A stretch of 64,000 nucleotides of DNA from Nitrospirota bacterium. Its GTDB lineage: Bacteria > Nitrospirota > Nitrospiria > SBBL01 > JAADHI01. Both the position numbers and the translations under genes were made by a program. The stretch lies in NCBI GenBank assembly GCA_029261195.1, contig JAJDBU010000061.1, positions 1 to 64,000 of the forward strand, in the 5' to 3' direction. Below, in pieces: positions 25,900 to 36,240 of the stretch (the first letter of the stretch is position 1; every line of letters begins with the position of its first letter). The notes under the pieces were generated by a model. That model was not told where the DNA came from. It did no database searches and saw only the letters and a program-made list of their open reading frames with translations.

Positions 25900-28029
25900 T
25901 CAGCCCTTCCCTATCTTTTTCCCGTTTATCGCAGGGGCGTAAAGCCTTTCAGTATATTCTTTCACAACCCGCCGCATTGAAAATTGCGGCGCAACGGAGC
26001 GAATCGTTTCTTTAACCACCTCTATCCAGCCGCGCGGCACCCCGTCAGTGTCCTGTCGATAATATAGCGGCGCAACCTCGTGTTCGAGTACCCGGTAAAG
26101 GTCTTCAGCGTCGGCACCGTCATTGTTTTCTCCGCCCTCCCGTCCGAATGTCCAACCGTTCAAACCGTTATAGGCCTCCGGCCACCAGCCATCCAGGACG
26201 CTGAGTTGCGGCACACCGTTTAAGGACGCCTTCATGCCGCTTGTGCCACTTGCTTCGAGAGGAGGTCGAGGGCAATTCAACCAGACATCAACCCCCTGTA
26301 CCAGAAAATGGGCGACGTGCATGTCGTAGTTTTCGACAAATGCAATATGACCGGCCATACCGGGATCTCTTGCGAGATTATAGATCTCCTGCAAAAGTCG
26401 TTTTCCGATATCATCAGCCGGATGAGCCTTTCCGGCAAAGATAATTTGCACCGGGCGTCTGTTATTTTTCAGGATGGATTTAAGTCGTTCCAGGTCGTGG
26501 AAAATGAGGGTTGCCCGTTTATAACCGGCAAAACGACGTGCGTAACCGATGGTCAGAGTTTCCGGGTCAAGCAGGGTGCCGGAGGCGAGCAGTTGTGATG
26601 CCTCGGCTTGATCTTCGACCCAGGCCTTCCGTGCCCGATCTCGAATGAATGCAAGCAGTTTCTGCTTCAGTTTCTGACGCATTTCCCAAATGTCTTTGTC
26701 CGGAATATCCTTCACCAGCTGCCAGAGCAGCGGATCATCCTGTCGATTGACCCAATCGGGTGCAATATGTTTCCGGTAAAGGATGTTGATTTCAGGGGCA
26801 ATCCATGTGGGCACGTGGATACCGTTCGTGATCGAAATGATCGGAACCTCTTCTTCTTTTTTATCGGGCCAAAGGTGATTCCACATCTGGCGACTCACCT
26901 GGCCGTGCAGGCGGCTCACGCCATTCAGGCCCTTTGAAAGGTTGAGGGCGAGCACGGTCATATTGAAAGATTCCCCCCAGCTTTCCTGGTGGCATCCTAA
27001 GGCCCAGAAACGGGACTGATCGATACCAAGTAGTGGCCAGTAGTTCAAAAAATATTTTTCGATCAGAGCGGACGCAAAGGCGTCATGCCCTGCCGGTACC
27101 GGTGTATGTGTCGTAAAAATGGTCGTTTTTCTGACCGCTTCCGCTGCTTCATCAAATGCCTGTCCCGCAGCGACATGCTCTCTGATCCGCTCCAGCATTT
27201 GAAAGGCGGTATGACCTTCATTGCAGTGCCAGACCGAAGGAGAGATACCTAAGGCTCGAAGAAGGCGAACCCCGCCAATCCCCAGGACGATCTCCTGCCG
27301 TATTCTGAGTTCCTCGTCACCCGCGTAGAGGCGGGCTGAGAGTTCCCGGTCCCAGGGGGCATTCTCCTCAACATCGGTGTCCATAAGATAGAGCTGTACA
27401 CGACCGAGCCGAACCTGCCAGACAGCGGCATAGACGGTTCGTGATCCGACCGGAACTGAAATCAAGTCTTCACCTGTCTTCGCAAATGTGGCCGGTTCGA
27501 TCGCCACACGGCTGATCTCGAGAGGCCGATAGCTTGCATCCTGCCATCCGTTCGATTGTATTTTTTGATGGAAATAACCTTGTTGATATAAAAAACCGAT
27601 GCCGACGAGCGGAAGCCCTAACTCCCCCGCCTCCTTGCAATGTTCTCCTGCAAGCAGACCTAAGCCACCGGAGTAGATCGGAAGGGAATTATGAAGTCCG
27701 AATTCAGCAGAAAAATAGGCGATCGTCTTTTCGGCGAGGTCGGGATGGGTTTTTTGAAGCCAGGTCTCCGATGTTCCCATTTCGTGATCAAATTTTTTGA
27801 AAACACCATCATAGCTACGGAGAAAGCTTGGATCCTCTGAAAGCTCCTTGAAACGCCGGGGGGAGATGTCCTTCAGCATGGCGACAGGGTTGTGATGCGT
27901 GCTTTTCCAGAGTGGGCGGTCAACGGCCTCAAACAGTTTTCTGGCGTCCGGATGCCAGCTCCACCATAAGTTGTAGGACAATTCCTTTAAGCGAGCAATC
28001 CGTTGCGGGAGCCCGGAAGAATCTGACAT
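25900..28029 (-). CDS. glgP: Alpha-glucan phosphorylase
   Basis: About 709 residues. The N-terminal DUF3417-type segment (ELSYNLWWSWHPDARKLF) and YFSAEFGLHNSLPIYSGGLG mark the bacterial short alpha-glucan phosphorylases. The pyridoxal-phosphate region is EASGTSGMKASLNGVPQLSV. The enzyme releases glucose-1-phosphate from glycogen or maltodextrin. ATG 28029 was preferred to the TTG at 28044, because that TTG lies inside the sequence TTGGAGGCA, whose GGAGG sits seven bases before the ATG. It has its own promoter at 28069-28098. Confidence 0.93.
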   Translation of the reverse strand: MSDSSGLPQRIARLKELSYNLWWSWHPDARKLFEAVDRPLWKSTHHNPVAMLKDISPRRFKELSEDPSFLRSYDGVFKKFDHEMGTSETWLQKTHPDLAEKTIAYFSAEFGLHNSLPIYSGGLGLLAGEHCKEAGELGLPLVGIGFLYQQGYFHQKIQSNGWQDASYRPLEISRVAIEPATFAKTGEDLISVPVGSRTVYAAVWQVRLGRVQLYLMDTDVEENAPWDRELSARLYAGDEELRIRQEIVLGIGGVRLLRALGISPSVWHCNEGHTAFQMLERIREHVAAGQAFDEAAEAVRKTTIFTTHTPVPAGHDAFASALIEKYFLNYWPLLGIDQSRFWALGCHQESWGESFNMTVLALNLSKGLNGVSRLHGQVSRQMWNHLWPDKKEEEVPIISITNGIHVPTWIAPEINILYRKHIAPDWVNRQDDPLLWQLVKDIPDKDIWEMRQKLKQKLLAFIRDRARKAWVEDQAEASQLLASGTLLDPETLTIGYARRFAGYKRATLIFHDLERLKSILKNNRRPVQIIFAGKAHPADDIGKRLLQEIYNLARDPGMAGHIAFVENYDMHVAHFLVQGVDVWLNCPRPPLEASGTSGMKASLNGVPQLSVLDGWWPEAYNGLNGWTFGREGGENNDGADAEDLYRVLEHEVAPLYYRQDTDGVPRGWIEVVKETIRSVAPQFSMRRVVKEYTERLYAPAINGKKIGKG

Positions 28030-28068
28030 ATTGATTGCCTCCAATTAAGTCTGAATTTAAGAAGGGGG

Positions 28069-28098
28069 ATTATATCTCATGGGAGAGCCGACTGTCAG
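28069..28098 (-). promoter_or_regulatory. Putative sigma70 promoter of glgP
   Basis: On the minus strand CTGACA (28093-28098) is followed after 18 bases by a perfect TATAAT (28069-28074), about 40 bases upstream of the glgP start codon. Confidence 0.6.
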
Positions 28099-28111
28099 CC
28101 GGGAAACGATT

Positions 28112-30283
28112 TTAATTCCCCCTGATTCTTCTGGCTTGCAGAACGCCCTTGAGCCCTTCGATTTTTTTGATCACTTTCTCGAGATGTTTGATGTTGACGA
28201 TATCGACGACAATATGGAGGTTCCCCTTGTGATCCTCTGTTGTTTTAATCTCTGCGTGACTGATATTCGCGCCTGTTTCTGCAATCGCGGCTGAGACGGA
28301 AGCCAGCAGCCCCGGCCGGTCAAGAGTCAGTACCGAGAGCAGAATCGAGTGCTTCGGATTCGCTTCCTTATCCCATTCAACAGCGACAAGACGTTCTCTG
28401 CTGTAGTCCAACTGGTCGATATTGGGACAGTCTATGGTATGCACCGAAAGTCCTCGCCCCCGCGTGATAAAACCGATAATTTGCTCTCCGGGTACCGGAT
28501 TGCAACATTTTGAAAGATGAATCAGAATGTCGTTCAGACCCGAAACCTTGACCGCACTTTTTCCAAAACCGGCTTTGTTAATGATGCGGTCGGTAATGCC
28601 TTCCTTCAGATCTGTTTTTGGAAGGAAGGGGCGGATGACATGCTGCACAGAGATCGTGCCATAACCAATGGCGGCGATCAGGTCTTCAAAAGAATGAATG
28701 CCCTGAGCTGCAACCGACTCAAGGATCTCTTTCGAGTTCATCACCTCAGAAGGTCTTAATTTTGCCTTCCGGCATTCTGATTCCAGCATTTTTTTTCCGA
28801 TTTCCAGGCTTTGCTTCCGCTCTTCCAGGCCGATCAGATGTTTGATCTTCGCTTTTGCTTTGGAGGTTTTGACAAATTTAAGCCAGTCTCTGCTGGGTTT
28901 ATGCGATGGAGAAGTCAGGATTTCAACCGTATCCCCGCTCCGCAAGGGCCGACTCAAAGGGCTGATGTATCCGTTCACCTTTGCCCCGAGGCAGTGATTT
29001 CCCACTTCCGTATGGACCGCATAGGCAAAATCAACCGGCGTCGATCCCTGAACCAGTTCCTTGAGATCTCCCTTGGGGCTGAAGACAAACACAACATCGG
29101 AAAAGAGATCGGTTTTCACGGAAGTCATAAACTGGCGGGTATCGGGTAAATCTCTCTGCCATTCGAGCAGTTGACGTAACCAGGCAAAAACCTGCTCGTC
29201 CTTTGCGTTGATCTGTCCACTGTCTTTGTAAACCCAGTGGGATGCGATGCCCTCTTCGCCGATGAGGTGCATCTCTTCGGTCCGGATCTGAAACTCGACA
29301 TGCTTCCCTCCCGGACCCATGACTGTTGTATGCAAAGACTGATAGCGATTCGATTTCGGGATGGCGATGTAATCCTTGAAGCGCCCCGGCACCGGCCGCC
29401 AGAGCGAATGAATGAGTCCAAGCAGGGCATAACAGTCCATCTTGGTGTCGGTGAGAATCCGAATGCCCATCAGGTCGTAAACTTCTTCAAGTGGAATGCC
29501 CCGACGTTCCATTTTTGAATAAATTCCGAAGAGATGTTTTGAGCGTCCGGAGACCGTACATTCAAAACTGTTTTCGGCCAAAACCTTCTTTACGCTCGAA
29601 ACCACGGATTCGATATATTTTTTCCTCTCCCCTCGCCCCGCCTTGACGTTTTTAACGATGTCTTTGTAAATTTCGGGTTTGAGGGCACGCAGGCAGAGAT
29701 CTTCGAGTTCGGATTTGATCCAGCCAATACCGAGGCGATTGGCAAGAGGCGCGTAAATTTCCAGTGTTTCTGTCGCGATGCGATCCCGCTGCTCCTCAGA
29801 AAGCGCATCCAGGGTGCGCATGTTATGAAGACGATCCGCCAGTTTAATCAGCAAAACCCTAATATCCGCCGACATCGATACGATCATTTTTCTGAAATTT
29901 TCAGCTTGTTTCTCCTGATTATTTTTAAAGGAGATTTTCCCGATTTTGGTGACACCCGCGACTAGGGATGCTACGACTTCTCCAAATTCCCGACGGAGAT
30001 CCTGAGAGGTAAATTGGGTATCTTCCACGACATCATGAAGCAGCCCTGCCACAATTGAAGGGAGGTCAAGTTTAAGCTGGGTGAGAATGCCGGCCACCTC
30101 TGCCGGATGCTGAAAATAAGGCTCTCCCGACTTGCGTTCCTGCCCCTTATGCGCCTTGTCTGCGAAGTCATAGGCCTTGCTCAAAAGGGCGACATCGGAC
30201 TGAGGGGTATAGGCCTGAACCTGCTTGATTAAACTTTTTATTGAAGGGGTCTTACCGGATCTAAATTTCAATTGACTCATCAT
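28112..30283 (-). CDS. spoT: Bifunctional (p)ppGpp synthetase/hydrolase (Rel/SpoT)
   Basis: 723 residues in the full long-RSH order. The HD hydrolase domain has YFQHPAEVAGIL and GLLHDVVEDT. The synthetase has RFKDYIAIPKSNRYQSLHTT and EEGIASHWVYK. A TGS domain (VFVFSPKGDLKELVQGSTPV), a zinc-finger-like CCNPVPGEQIIGFITRG and a C-terminal ACT domain follow. RFKD in the synthetase loop marks bifunctional enzymes, unlike E. coli RelA. It makes and removes the stringent-response alarmone. The double ATG at the start leaves a one-codon ambiguity. Confidence 0.95.
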   Translation of the reverse strand: MMSQLKFRSGKTPSIKSLIKQVQAYTPQSDVALLSKAYDFADKAHKGQERKSGEPYFQHPAEVAGILTQLKLDLPSIVAGLLHDVVEDTQFTSQDLRREFGEVVASLVAGVTKIGKISFKNNQEKQAENFRKMIVSMSADIRVLLIKLADRLHNMRTLDALSEEQRDRIATETLEIYAPLANRLGIGWIKSELEDLCLRALKPEIYKDIVKNVKAGRGERKKYIESVVSSVKKVLAENSFECTVSGRSKHLFGIYSKMERRGIPLEEVYDLMGIRILTDTKMDCYALLGLIHSLWRPVPGRFKDYIAIPKSNRYQSLHTTVMGPGGKHVEFQIRTEEMHLIGEEGIASHWVYKDSGQINAKDEQVFAWLRQLLEWQRDLPDTRQFMTSVKTDLFSDVVFVFSPKGDLKELVQGSTPVDFAYAVHTEVGNHCLGAKVNGYISPLSRPLRSGDTVEILTSPSHKPSRDWLKFVKTSKAKAKIKHLIGLEERKQSLEIGKKMLESECRKAKLRPSEVMNSKEILESVAAQGIHSFEDLIAAIGYGTISVQHVIRPFLPKTDLKEGITDRIINKAGFGKSAVKVSGLNDILIHLSKCCNPVPGEQIIGFITRGRGLSVHTIDCPNIDQLDYSRERLVAVEWDKEANPKHSILLSVLTLDRPGLLASVSAAIAETGANISHAEIKTTEDHKGNLHIVVDIVNIKHLEKVIKKIEGLKGVLQARRIRGN

Positions 30284-30354
30284 GAGCGTGCTTACTCAGT
30301 GGCTTACGGTCTCTGTCTCAATCGTAGAATCCGCCTGGGCTCTTGTCAAGACAC

Positions 30355-31479
30355 TCATGAGGCACTCAGGGTAGCAGAACCGCCACGATCCAGCGTATCG
30401 AGCCTCAATACAATTCTGTGATGGGAGGAAGAAAAAGGATGTTGGTCAAGTGTTTTCATTTTTGCCCACCTAAACGGGGCTTCGTATCCCAGCTGAGCAT
30501 CGATCCGGCAGATAAAAACATGGAGGGTCATTTTGAAGTGCGTAAAAACATGTTTGATCGTCATCCACTGCCCGGCTGTCGTAAGCTCCAAACCCAATTC
30601 ATTTTTAAAATAAGTATGTAAGGCCGCTTCAGGGCTTTCATCAGCGGACAATTCCCCGAATATCTCAGCAACCCGGTCCCCCGGAAATTCCCATAAACCG
30701 GCGAGCAGCCCTTTCAAAGGTCTTCTTCTGATCAAAACGGCATCTCCGGAAAGAATCACCCCGGCGACATAATCAAAATGCGGGATCATTTTCGTTGGTT
30801 TTTTCAGGGGGATATCAGCCTGCAATCCCGCACGTCTTGCGCCACAAGCCCGTGTTACAGGGCAATCGCCACATATCGGTTGTTTCGGTTTACAGATTGT
30901 CGCCCCGAGATCCATGATCGCCTGCAAATAAAAACCGGGTAGCCGTTTCGGCAGCAATGCGGAAGACAAGTCCCATAACATGGCCTCCACTTTCTTTTCA
31001 CGAGGGTCTTCCTTGATTGCAAAAAAACGGCAGAGGACCCGCCGGACATTTCCGTCGAGGATGGGATGGCGTTGTCCCAAGGCAATGGTCAGGATCGCAC
31101 CGGCAGTCGAACGACCGATACCGGGAAGGCTCATCAAGGCCTTCAGGTCTGAGGGGAAGGCGCCCCCATATTGTTCCACAATTTGACAGGCTGCCCGATG
31201 AAGATGGCGCGCACGGGCGTAATATCCAAGGCCTTGCCATTGTTTCAAGACCTTTTCAAGGGGCGCTGCGGCGAGATCCCCTATGGTCGGATATGCGGAA
31301 AGGAAACGGTGGAAGTAGGGAATGACCGTGCTGACTTGAGTCTGTTGCAGCATGATCTCTGAAATGTAAACCGCATAGGGCTCTGGACGATTGCGCCAGG
31401 GCAGGTCACGACCGGCGGTGCGGTACCATCGGACAAGCGGCCTCGTAAAGCGGGCCTTTGTCCCGGCATCACAAATCAA
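30355..31479 (-). CDS. mutY: A/G-specific adenine DNA glycosylase
   Basis: 374 residues. Visible are [20 protein letters not shown] (catalytic Glu), the helix-hairpin-helix [18 protein letters not shown] with catalytic Asp in [10 protein letters not shown], and an iron-sulfur cluster site [17 protein letters not shown] (C-x6-C-x2-C-x5-C). The C-terminal NUDIX-like domain recognises 8-oxoguanine. It removes A opposite 8-oxoG. In the HhH motif the usual Tyr of GRYTAGA is Ser. The TTG start overlaps the cysE stop (TTGA), so cysE-mutY are coupled. Confidence 0.94.
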   Translation of the reverse strand: MICDAGTKARFTRPLVRWYRTAGRDLPWRNRPEPYAVYISEIMLQQTQVSTVIPYFHRFLSAYPTIGDLAAAPLEKVLKQWQGLGYYARARHLHRAACQIVEQYGGAFPSDLKALMSLPGIGRSTAGAILTIALGQRHPILDGNVRRVLCRFFAIKEDPREKKVEAMLWDLSSALLPKRLPGFYLQAIMDLGATICKPKQPICGDCPVTRACGARRAGLQADIPLKKPTKMIPHFDYVAGVILSGDAVLIRRRPLKGLLAGLWEFPGDRVAEIFGELSADESPEAALHTYFKNELGLELTTAGQWMTIKHVFTHFKMTLHVFICRIDAQLGYEAPFRWAKMKTLDQHPFSSSHHRIVLRLDTLDRGGSATLSAS

Positions 31480-32135
31480 TCATCATCCTTTGTCTCAGGC
31501 GAAATGTGCTCACTGGTTTTATTGAGTTTTCGACCCAGTTCCATGATTTTGAGTTCAAGAATTTTGAAACGGGCCGAAATCGGATCGGGCAGATTCGTAT
31601 GGTCGAGATCCCCTTCGTCATCCTTGCGGTGGATGATTTTTCCCGGAATGCCCACAACGGTGTTATGCGCAGGGATCGATTTGAGGACGACGGAATTGGC
31701 ACCGATGCGAACATGATCCCCAACAACAATAGCACCCAGGATCTTTGCGCCTGCCCCGACAATCACATGGTTTCCGAGCGTAGGATGTCGTTTCCCCTGC
31801 TCATTTCCTGTGCCGCCGAGTGTGACCCCCTGATAGAGCGTAACATAGGCTCCAATCTCCGTCGTCTCTCCAATGACGACACCCATGCCGTGATCAATAA
31901 AAAAGCCCTTCCCTATGACTGCTGCGGGGTGGATTTCGATGCCGGTTAAAAATCGAGCAACATGGGAGATAAGGCGGGGCAGAACCGGGACTTTCATTTT
32001 CCAGAACAGATGGGCAATGCGGTGCAGGAGGATGGCGTGTAAACCGGCATAGCTGAGCAGGATCTCAATGAGACCCTTTGCTGCGGGGTCTCTCTCGCGT
32101 ACGGCCTGAATGTCTTGTTTAATCGTCCGGAACAT
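31476..32135 (-). CDS. cysE: Serine O-acetyltransferase
   Basis: 219 residues starting [21 protein letters not shown] helical N-terminal domain leads into the left-handed beta-helix of hexapeptide repeats ([19 protein letters not shown]-type, here with TGIEIHPAA and [13 protein letters not shown]) that carries the catalytic His and Asp. It makes O-acetylserine, the precursor of cysteine. The open frame extends far upstream through the palindromic element at 32163-32295, but the ATG at 32135 is where similarity starts. Confidence 0.94.
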   Translation of the reverse strand: MFRTIKQDIQAVRERDPAAKGLIEILLSYAGLHAILLHRIAHLFWKMKVPVLPRLISHVARFLTGIEIHPAAVIGKGFFIDHGMGVVIGETTEIGAYVTLYQGVTLGGTGNEQGKRHPTLGNHVIVGAGAKILGAIVVGDHVRIGANSVVLKSIPAHNTVVGIPGKIIHRKDDEGDLDHTNLPDPISARFKILELKIMELGRKLNKTSEHISPETKDDD

Positions 32136-32162
32136 GAATGATTTATTTATTTTTAAAAATGG

Positions 32163-32295
32163 CGATTCAGCTTGCCTAGATAAGGCTTGAGTACAAGGCG
32201 GGAGGAACGCAGAACCGGAAGGTATGTGCCTATACCTGAGGATTCGAGTACCACAGCAACGCAGTAATCGAGTCTTAGATGGGCGAGATGAATCG
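32163..32295. repeat. 133-bp imperfect palindrome between ispF and cysE
   Basis: The outer arms CGATTCA (32163) and TGAATCG (32295) begin an inverted repeat that continues with mismatches through GCTTGCC/GGGCGAG and ATAAG/CTTAG to the centre GGTAT-gtgcc-TATACC at 32221-32236. Inside the arms a unit GAGTAC...AACGCAG occurs twice in direct order. The element ends immediately before the ispF stop codon and fills the gap to cysE. It could be a MITE-like repeat or a structured leader RNA of cysE. Confidence 0.6.
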
Positions 32296-32772
32296 TCATT
32301 TTGAAATGAGGCAGACCGCTTGAGCGGCAATGCCTTCTCCTCTCCCGATAAAGCCCATCTTTTCATTGGTCGTACCTTTGACATTGACCTCTTCCGGTTC
32401 GATGCCCAGGTGGCTGCTGATGTTTTTGAGCATTTCGCCAACAAAGGGGGCGATAAGCGGGGACTCTGCGATGATGACACTGTCACAATTGAGTACGCGA
32501 TAACCCTTTCTTTTCAGGATCAAGACCACCTCTTTTAGAATCGTCAAACTTGAAACCCCGTTCCAGCGTGGATCGCCGACTTTGAAATGACGGCCAAGAT
32601 CTCCTGCACCTGCCGCGCCGAGCAAGGCATCTGAAATAGCGTGAAGAAGCACGTCTGCATCGGAGTAGCCCGCAAGGCCCTTTTCATACGGGATTTCGAC
32701 GCCTCCAAGCACACACCTGCGGCCTAAGACAAGTGGATGGACATCGTAGCCGATACCCACGCGAATACTCAT
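32296..32772 (-). CDS. ispF: 2-C-methyl-D-erythritol 2,4-cyclodiphosphate synthase
   Basis: 158 residues. GIGYDVHPL supplies the zinc-binding Asp10 and His12. [20 protein letters not shown] and [19 protein letters not shown] are the family signatures. It performs the fifth step of the MEP isoprenoid pathway. Its ATG overlaps the ispD stop (ATGA), the usual ispD-ispF coupling. Confidence 0.96.
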   Translation of the reverse strand: MSIRVGIGYDVHPLVLGRRCVLGGVEIPYEKGLAGYSDADVLLHAISDALLGAAGAGDLGRHFKVGDPRWNGVSSLTILKEVVLILKRKGYRVLNCDSVIIAESPLIAPFVGEMLKNISSHLGIEPEEVNVKGTTNEKMGFIGRGEGIAAQAVCLISK

Positions 32773-33491
32773 GCCCTCTCAGCTCGGACAGATTCGCTGT
32801 CATTTTGATTTTTCAGGAGGAATTCGGCCATTTTTAAGTCGGAGGCAGTGGTGATTTTGATATTCTCCGACGGCCCTTCAATACAGAGAATCGGAACGCC
32901 GAGCCGCTCAACCAGCATGGCCTCGTCGGTCGCATAAAAATGATCCTCCGCCCCCTTCCGACAGGCCTCTACCAGTACCGACAGATAAAAACCCTGAGGG
33001 GTCTGCATTGCCCATATTCGCTCGCGTGCCAGGCTCTTCTGAATCACCGCGCCATCCGTAACCTCTTTCAGAGAATCTGTCACAGGGCGGGCCGCAACAA
33101 CCGCTCCAAATGTTCTGACTCCCTCGACCACGGCTCCGATAAGGGTGTTTGTAACCAGGGGACGGACACCGTCATGAACCAGGACGATATCATCATCCTG
33201 GCCTTTTTCTTTCAGGAGCAGCATTCCGGCAGCGACCGACTCCTGTCGGGATCTGCCTCCGGCAATCACATATTTTAGTTTTGGAAGCCCATAGTCTCTA
33301 ATCAGAGCCTTCGTCGACGGGAGGTCTTCCTCCGGAACAACGAAGATAATTTCATCAATACAGGCCGATTCCTGGAAAGCCAGGAGGGTGTGGATGAAGA
33401 CCGGCTTGTCGGCCAGCATTAAAAACTGTTTTTTATTCTTCCCACCGAAGCGCTCCCCATGACCGGCCGCCGGAATGATGACATAGACCAA
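32769..33491 (-). CDS. ispD: 2-C-methyl-D-erythritol 4-phosphate cytidylyltransferase
   Basis: 240 residues. The nucleotide-binding start IIPAAGHGERFGGKNKKQF, then VLVHDGVRPLV and QTPQGFYLSVL are standard. It makes CDP-methylerythritol in the MEP pathway. The start is a TTG at 33491 directly after the stop of the PIN/TRAM gene. An AGGGGG Shine-Dalgarno seven bases upstream inside that gene supports it. Confidence 0.95.
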   Translation of the reverse strand: MVYVIIPAAGHGERFGGKNKKQFLMLADKPVFIHTLLAFQESACIDEIIFVVPEEDLPSTKALIRDYGLPKLKYVIAGGRSRQESVAAGMLLLKEKGQDDDIVLVHDGVRPLVTNTLIGAVVEGVRTFGAVVAARPVTDSLKEVTDGAVIQKSLARERIWAMQTPQGFYLSVLVEACRKGAEDHFYATDEAMLVERLGVPILCIEGPSENIKITTASDLKMAEFLLKNQNDSESVRAERA

Positions 33492-34517
33492 CTAAGTCCC
33501 CCTCACTGCCCGTACCGCTTCACGAGTGGGTTCTTCCTTGATCCGGCTGAAGATCATCCGTCCGGCCGGGGTCTGAAGCACACTGGTTACGGTAATCGCC
33601 ACATTTTTCCCAATCGATTTTCTCGCTTCATCAATGACAATCATTGTACCGTCATCAAGGTATGCGATCCCCTGTGCGAACTCCTTTCCTTCTTTCAGCA
33701 CAAAGACCCGCATGACTTCACCGGGAAGCACGACCGGTTTCAGTGCGTTGCAAAGCTGATTGATGTTCAAGACCTGTACACCCTGAAGCTCGGCCACCTT
33801 GTTCAGATTCAAATCGTTTGTGATGACTTTTGCGGAAACATCCTTTGCCAGGGCTACGATCTTGGAATCGACCTCTCGTATTTCAGGATAGTCTGTATCG
33901 ACAATACGCACCTCAAAACCCGGCATTTCCTGGAGCTTGTGAAGGACATCAAGCCCGCGCCGACCTCTGGCCCGTTTCATCGAATCAGAAGAATCCGCAA
34001 TATGTTGAAGTTCATGCAAAATAAATTGCGGAGTCAGAAAAACCCCCTCCAGAAAACCGGTTTCACAAAGGTCGGAAATCCTACCATCAATAATCACACT
34101 CGTATCCAATATTTTCAAACTCTCAGATGACGCAACATTCTGCTTCTCTTCAGCAGGCTCGTGCAAACTTTCCTGCCACTTTAAAGCGATCGTCATGCCC
34201 ATGTAAGGGAAAAAGAGGAAGACAATGCCCGTCCAGATCAGGGTCGCAGCCGGATTAAAAAGAATGAAGGGTGAGGTCATCGCATTGATCAGTCCGGCTG
34301 TAAGTACACCGATAGCAAAACCCAGGGCTCCCCAGCCAAGCCTCTTGGCCGCCTTCTTTTTCAAGGAGAGGGAGAGGGCGACTAATGCGCCTCCGGCGAG
34401 CAGACCTAGCCCTGCCCCGAACAGAGGTGTGCCGCTCTGCAGGCTCGTAGAGATTGCAGAAGCGACAAAGGCGCTGATGACAACAAATATAAAATTAATA
34501 AAAACAACAGGTTTCAT
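33492..34517 (-). CDS. PIN/TRAM-domain membrane protein (YacL-like)
   Basis: 341 residues. There are four N-terminal membrane helices (to about residue 118). A PIN nuclease fold follows with acidic residues in ILDTSVIIDGRISDL, LHELQHIADSSD and RRGLDVL. The C-terminal TRAM domain covers about 265-325 (VFVLKEGKEFAQGIAYLDDG). Homologues lie upstream of ispD in many bacteria. The PIN acidic residues are present, so RNase activity at the membrane is possible. The physiological target is unknown. Confidence 0.92.
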   Translation of the reverse strand: MKPVVFINFIFVVISAFVASAISTSLQSGTPLFGAGLGLLAGGALVALSLSLKKKAAKRLGWGALGFAIGVLTAGLINAMTSPFILFNPAATLIWTGIVFLFFPYMGMTIALKWQESLHEPAEEKQNVASSESLKILDTSVIIDGRISDLCETGFLEGVFLTPQFILHELQHIADSSDSMKRARGRRGLDVLHKLQEMPGFEVRIVDTDYPEIREVDSKIVALAKDVSAKVITNDLNLNKVAELQGVQVLNINQLCNALKPVVLPGEVMRVFVLKEGKEFAQGIAYLDDGTMIVIDEARKSIGKNVAITVTSVLQTPAGRMIFSRIKEEPTREAVRAVRGT

Positions 34518-34632
34518 AATAATACCCCTTTAAAATCGTGATAAGAATGAAGTCGATACTGAGAGTGCAAGCCTAATATCGACCGATATGAATAAGATGT
34601 AAAAGTATTTGGTAAATCTGAGAAAACCCTGG

Positions 34633-36171
34633 TCATTGTGGCGTTACCGTTAAGAACAGGGTTCGATTTTTACGACCAACGAGCAAAAGAATCGCTTCAC
34701 TCTTTTCTGACTTAGAAAGGCTTGTTTCGTAGTCAGCAATGTTATGAACAAGGATTCGGTTGACCTCCATAATGAGATCACCCTCTTGGATCCCTGCTTC
34801 CCCGGCGAGGCTTTCCGGCTCGACTGCAATGACCACCACACCTTGGGCCTTTTCATCCAAATTAAATTGACGGATTAAGGTTTCGCTCAGGTTTCTGACT
34901 TCAATCCCGCTGAGCAGGGTGCTGCTACGCTCCTCCCTACTACTGTCGCTCTGCCTTCTCACGAAGAGATCTTTCGGTTGCGCCTCTATCATGACCTCAA
35001 GAGTAAGCTCTTTTTTATTACGGATGATGCGAACGGGGATCTGCTCTCCGACCGCGGTATCGGCAACAACATTTCGAAGTTGTTTTGTGTCCGTAATCGC
35101 CTCATTACCAAATGCGACAATGACATCTCCCCGATTGAAACCGGCCTTCTCCGCAGGGCTGCCGGACATGACTTCGCTGATCAAGACGCCTTTTGCCTCT
35201 TCCAGACCAAAGCCCTGAGCCAGGGAGGCCGTCACTTCCTGAATCGCAACCCCCAGCCAACCGCGAACGACTTCTCCTTTTTCTGCCAGGCTGCCGACGA
35301 CTGAATGGACCATGTTGCTCGGAATCGCGAAGCCAATGCCCATATAACCACCGCTCCGGGTAAAGATGGCCGTATTGATGCCGACCAATTCCCCCTGAAC
35401 ATTGACCATTGCGCCACCCGAATTTCCGGGATTGATGGCTGCATCAGTCTGAATAAAGTCTTCGTAGTTTGTCAGTCCGATATCTGCACGCCCAATCGCC
35501 GAAACAATGCCCATTGTCACGGTCTGTGTAAAACCGAAGGGACTGCCAATCGCAAGGACATACTCTCCGACCTGGAGCTTTGAGGAATCACCCCAGGGGA
35601 TGGTTGGAAGATTGTCGGCCTTGATTCGGATCAGGGCAAGATCGCTCTTCGAATCGGTCCCGACGATCTCTCCCGGAAATTCTCGTTTGTCAGCCAGAAG
35701 CACAACGATTTCGTCGGCATTTTCGATGACATGATAATTTGTGACAATCAGGCCATTCGGGTCAATAATGACCCCGGAGCCTAAACCTTCGGATTTTCTT
35801 TTTTCCGGTTTATCGGGAGAGCGAAAGAGATCGTCCCCGAAAAAACGCTTAAAAAGCGGATCTTGAAATGGAAAACGGGACTCTTCCCCTTTTCCGCCAT
35901 TGCGAGTTGCTGCAATATTCACCACAGCAGGGGTGACTGCTTTTGAGACGGCGACAAAGGTTTGATCAACCCTTGGGACAACTGGATCGCTTGTGACAGG
36001 GGGCGCTAATATTGCCGTCTCTTGCTCGACAACTCCGCCTGTGGCTCGACCATTCGGAACCGAATCAAACTCCGTAACAAGGACAACCCCGACGATCACC
36101 CCGACAAACAATAAAAAAGCGGAAAAGACAAGGCGTCTCATTCCGCTCGGATCGCGTCTCAATTGATACAA
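34633..36171 (-). CDS. degQ: HtrA/Deg family periplasmic serine protease
   Basis: 512 residues. An N-terminal membrane anchor or uncleaved signal (LVFSAFLLFVGVIVGVVLV) precedes the trypsin-like domain with His in IVTNYHVIENAD, Asp in SKSDLALIRI and Ser in INPGNSGGAMVNVQG. Two PDZ domains follow (about 300-390 and 410-505). It degrades or refolds misfolded envelope proteins. The listed TTG start has a poorly spaced GGGAG; the ATG at 36141 starting MRRLVFSAFLL is a good alternative. Confidence 0.94.
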   Translation of the reverse strand: MYQLRRDPSGMRRLVFSAFLLFVGVIVGVVLVTEFDSVPNGRATGGVVEQETAILAPPVTSDPVVPRVDQTFVAVSKAVTPAVVNIAATRNGGKGEESRFPFQDPLFKRFFGDDLFRSPDKPEKRKSEGLGSGVIIDPNGLIVTNYHVIENADEIVVLLADKREFPGEIVGTDSKSDLALIRIKADNLPTIPWGDSSKLQVGEYVLAIGSPFGFTQTVTMGIVSAIGRADIGLTNYEDFIQTDAAINPGNSGGAMVNVQGELVGINTAIFTRSGGYMGIGFAIPSNMVHSVVGSLAEKGEVVRGWLGVAIQEVTASLAQGFGLEEAKGVLISEVMSGSPAEKAGFNRGDVIVAFGNEAITDTKQLRNVVADTAVGEQIPVRIIRNKKELTLEVMIEAQPKDLFVRRQSDSSREERSSTLLSGIEVRNLSETLIRQFNLDEKAQGVVVIAVEPESLAGEAGIQEGDLIMEVNRILVHNIADYETSLSKSEKSEAILLLVGRKNRTLFLTVTPQ

Positions 36172-36240
36172 ACTCCCTTTTAAAAAAAAACTGTCGCGAT
36201 TATACTACGGTTTTTTTTATCTTGTAAAGAATGGAGATTA

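Noticed and set aside
32136-32486. Long N-terminal extension of CysE
   Set aside because: The open frame continues through the palindromic element and into ispF out of frame; CysE similarity begins at ATG 32135.
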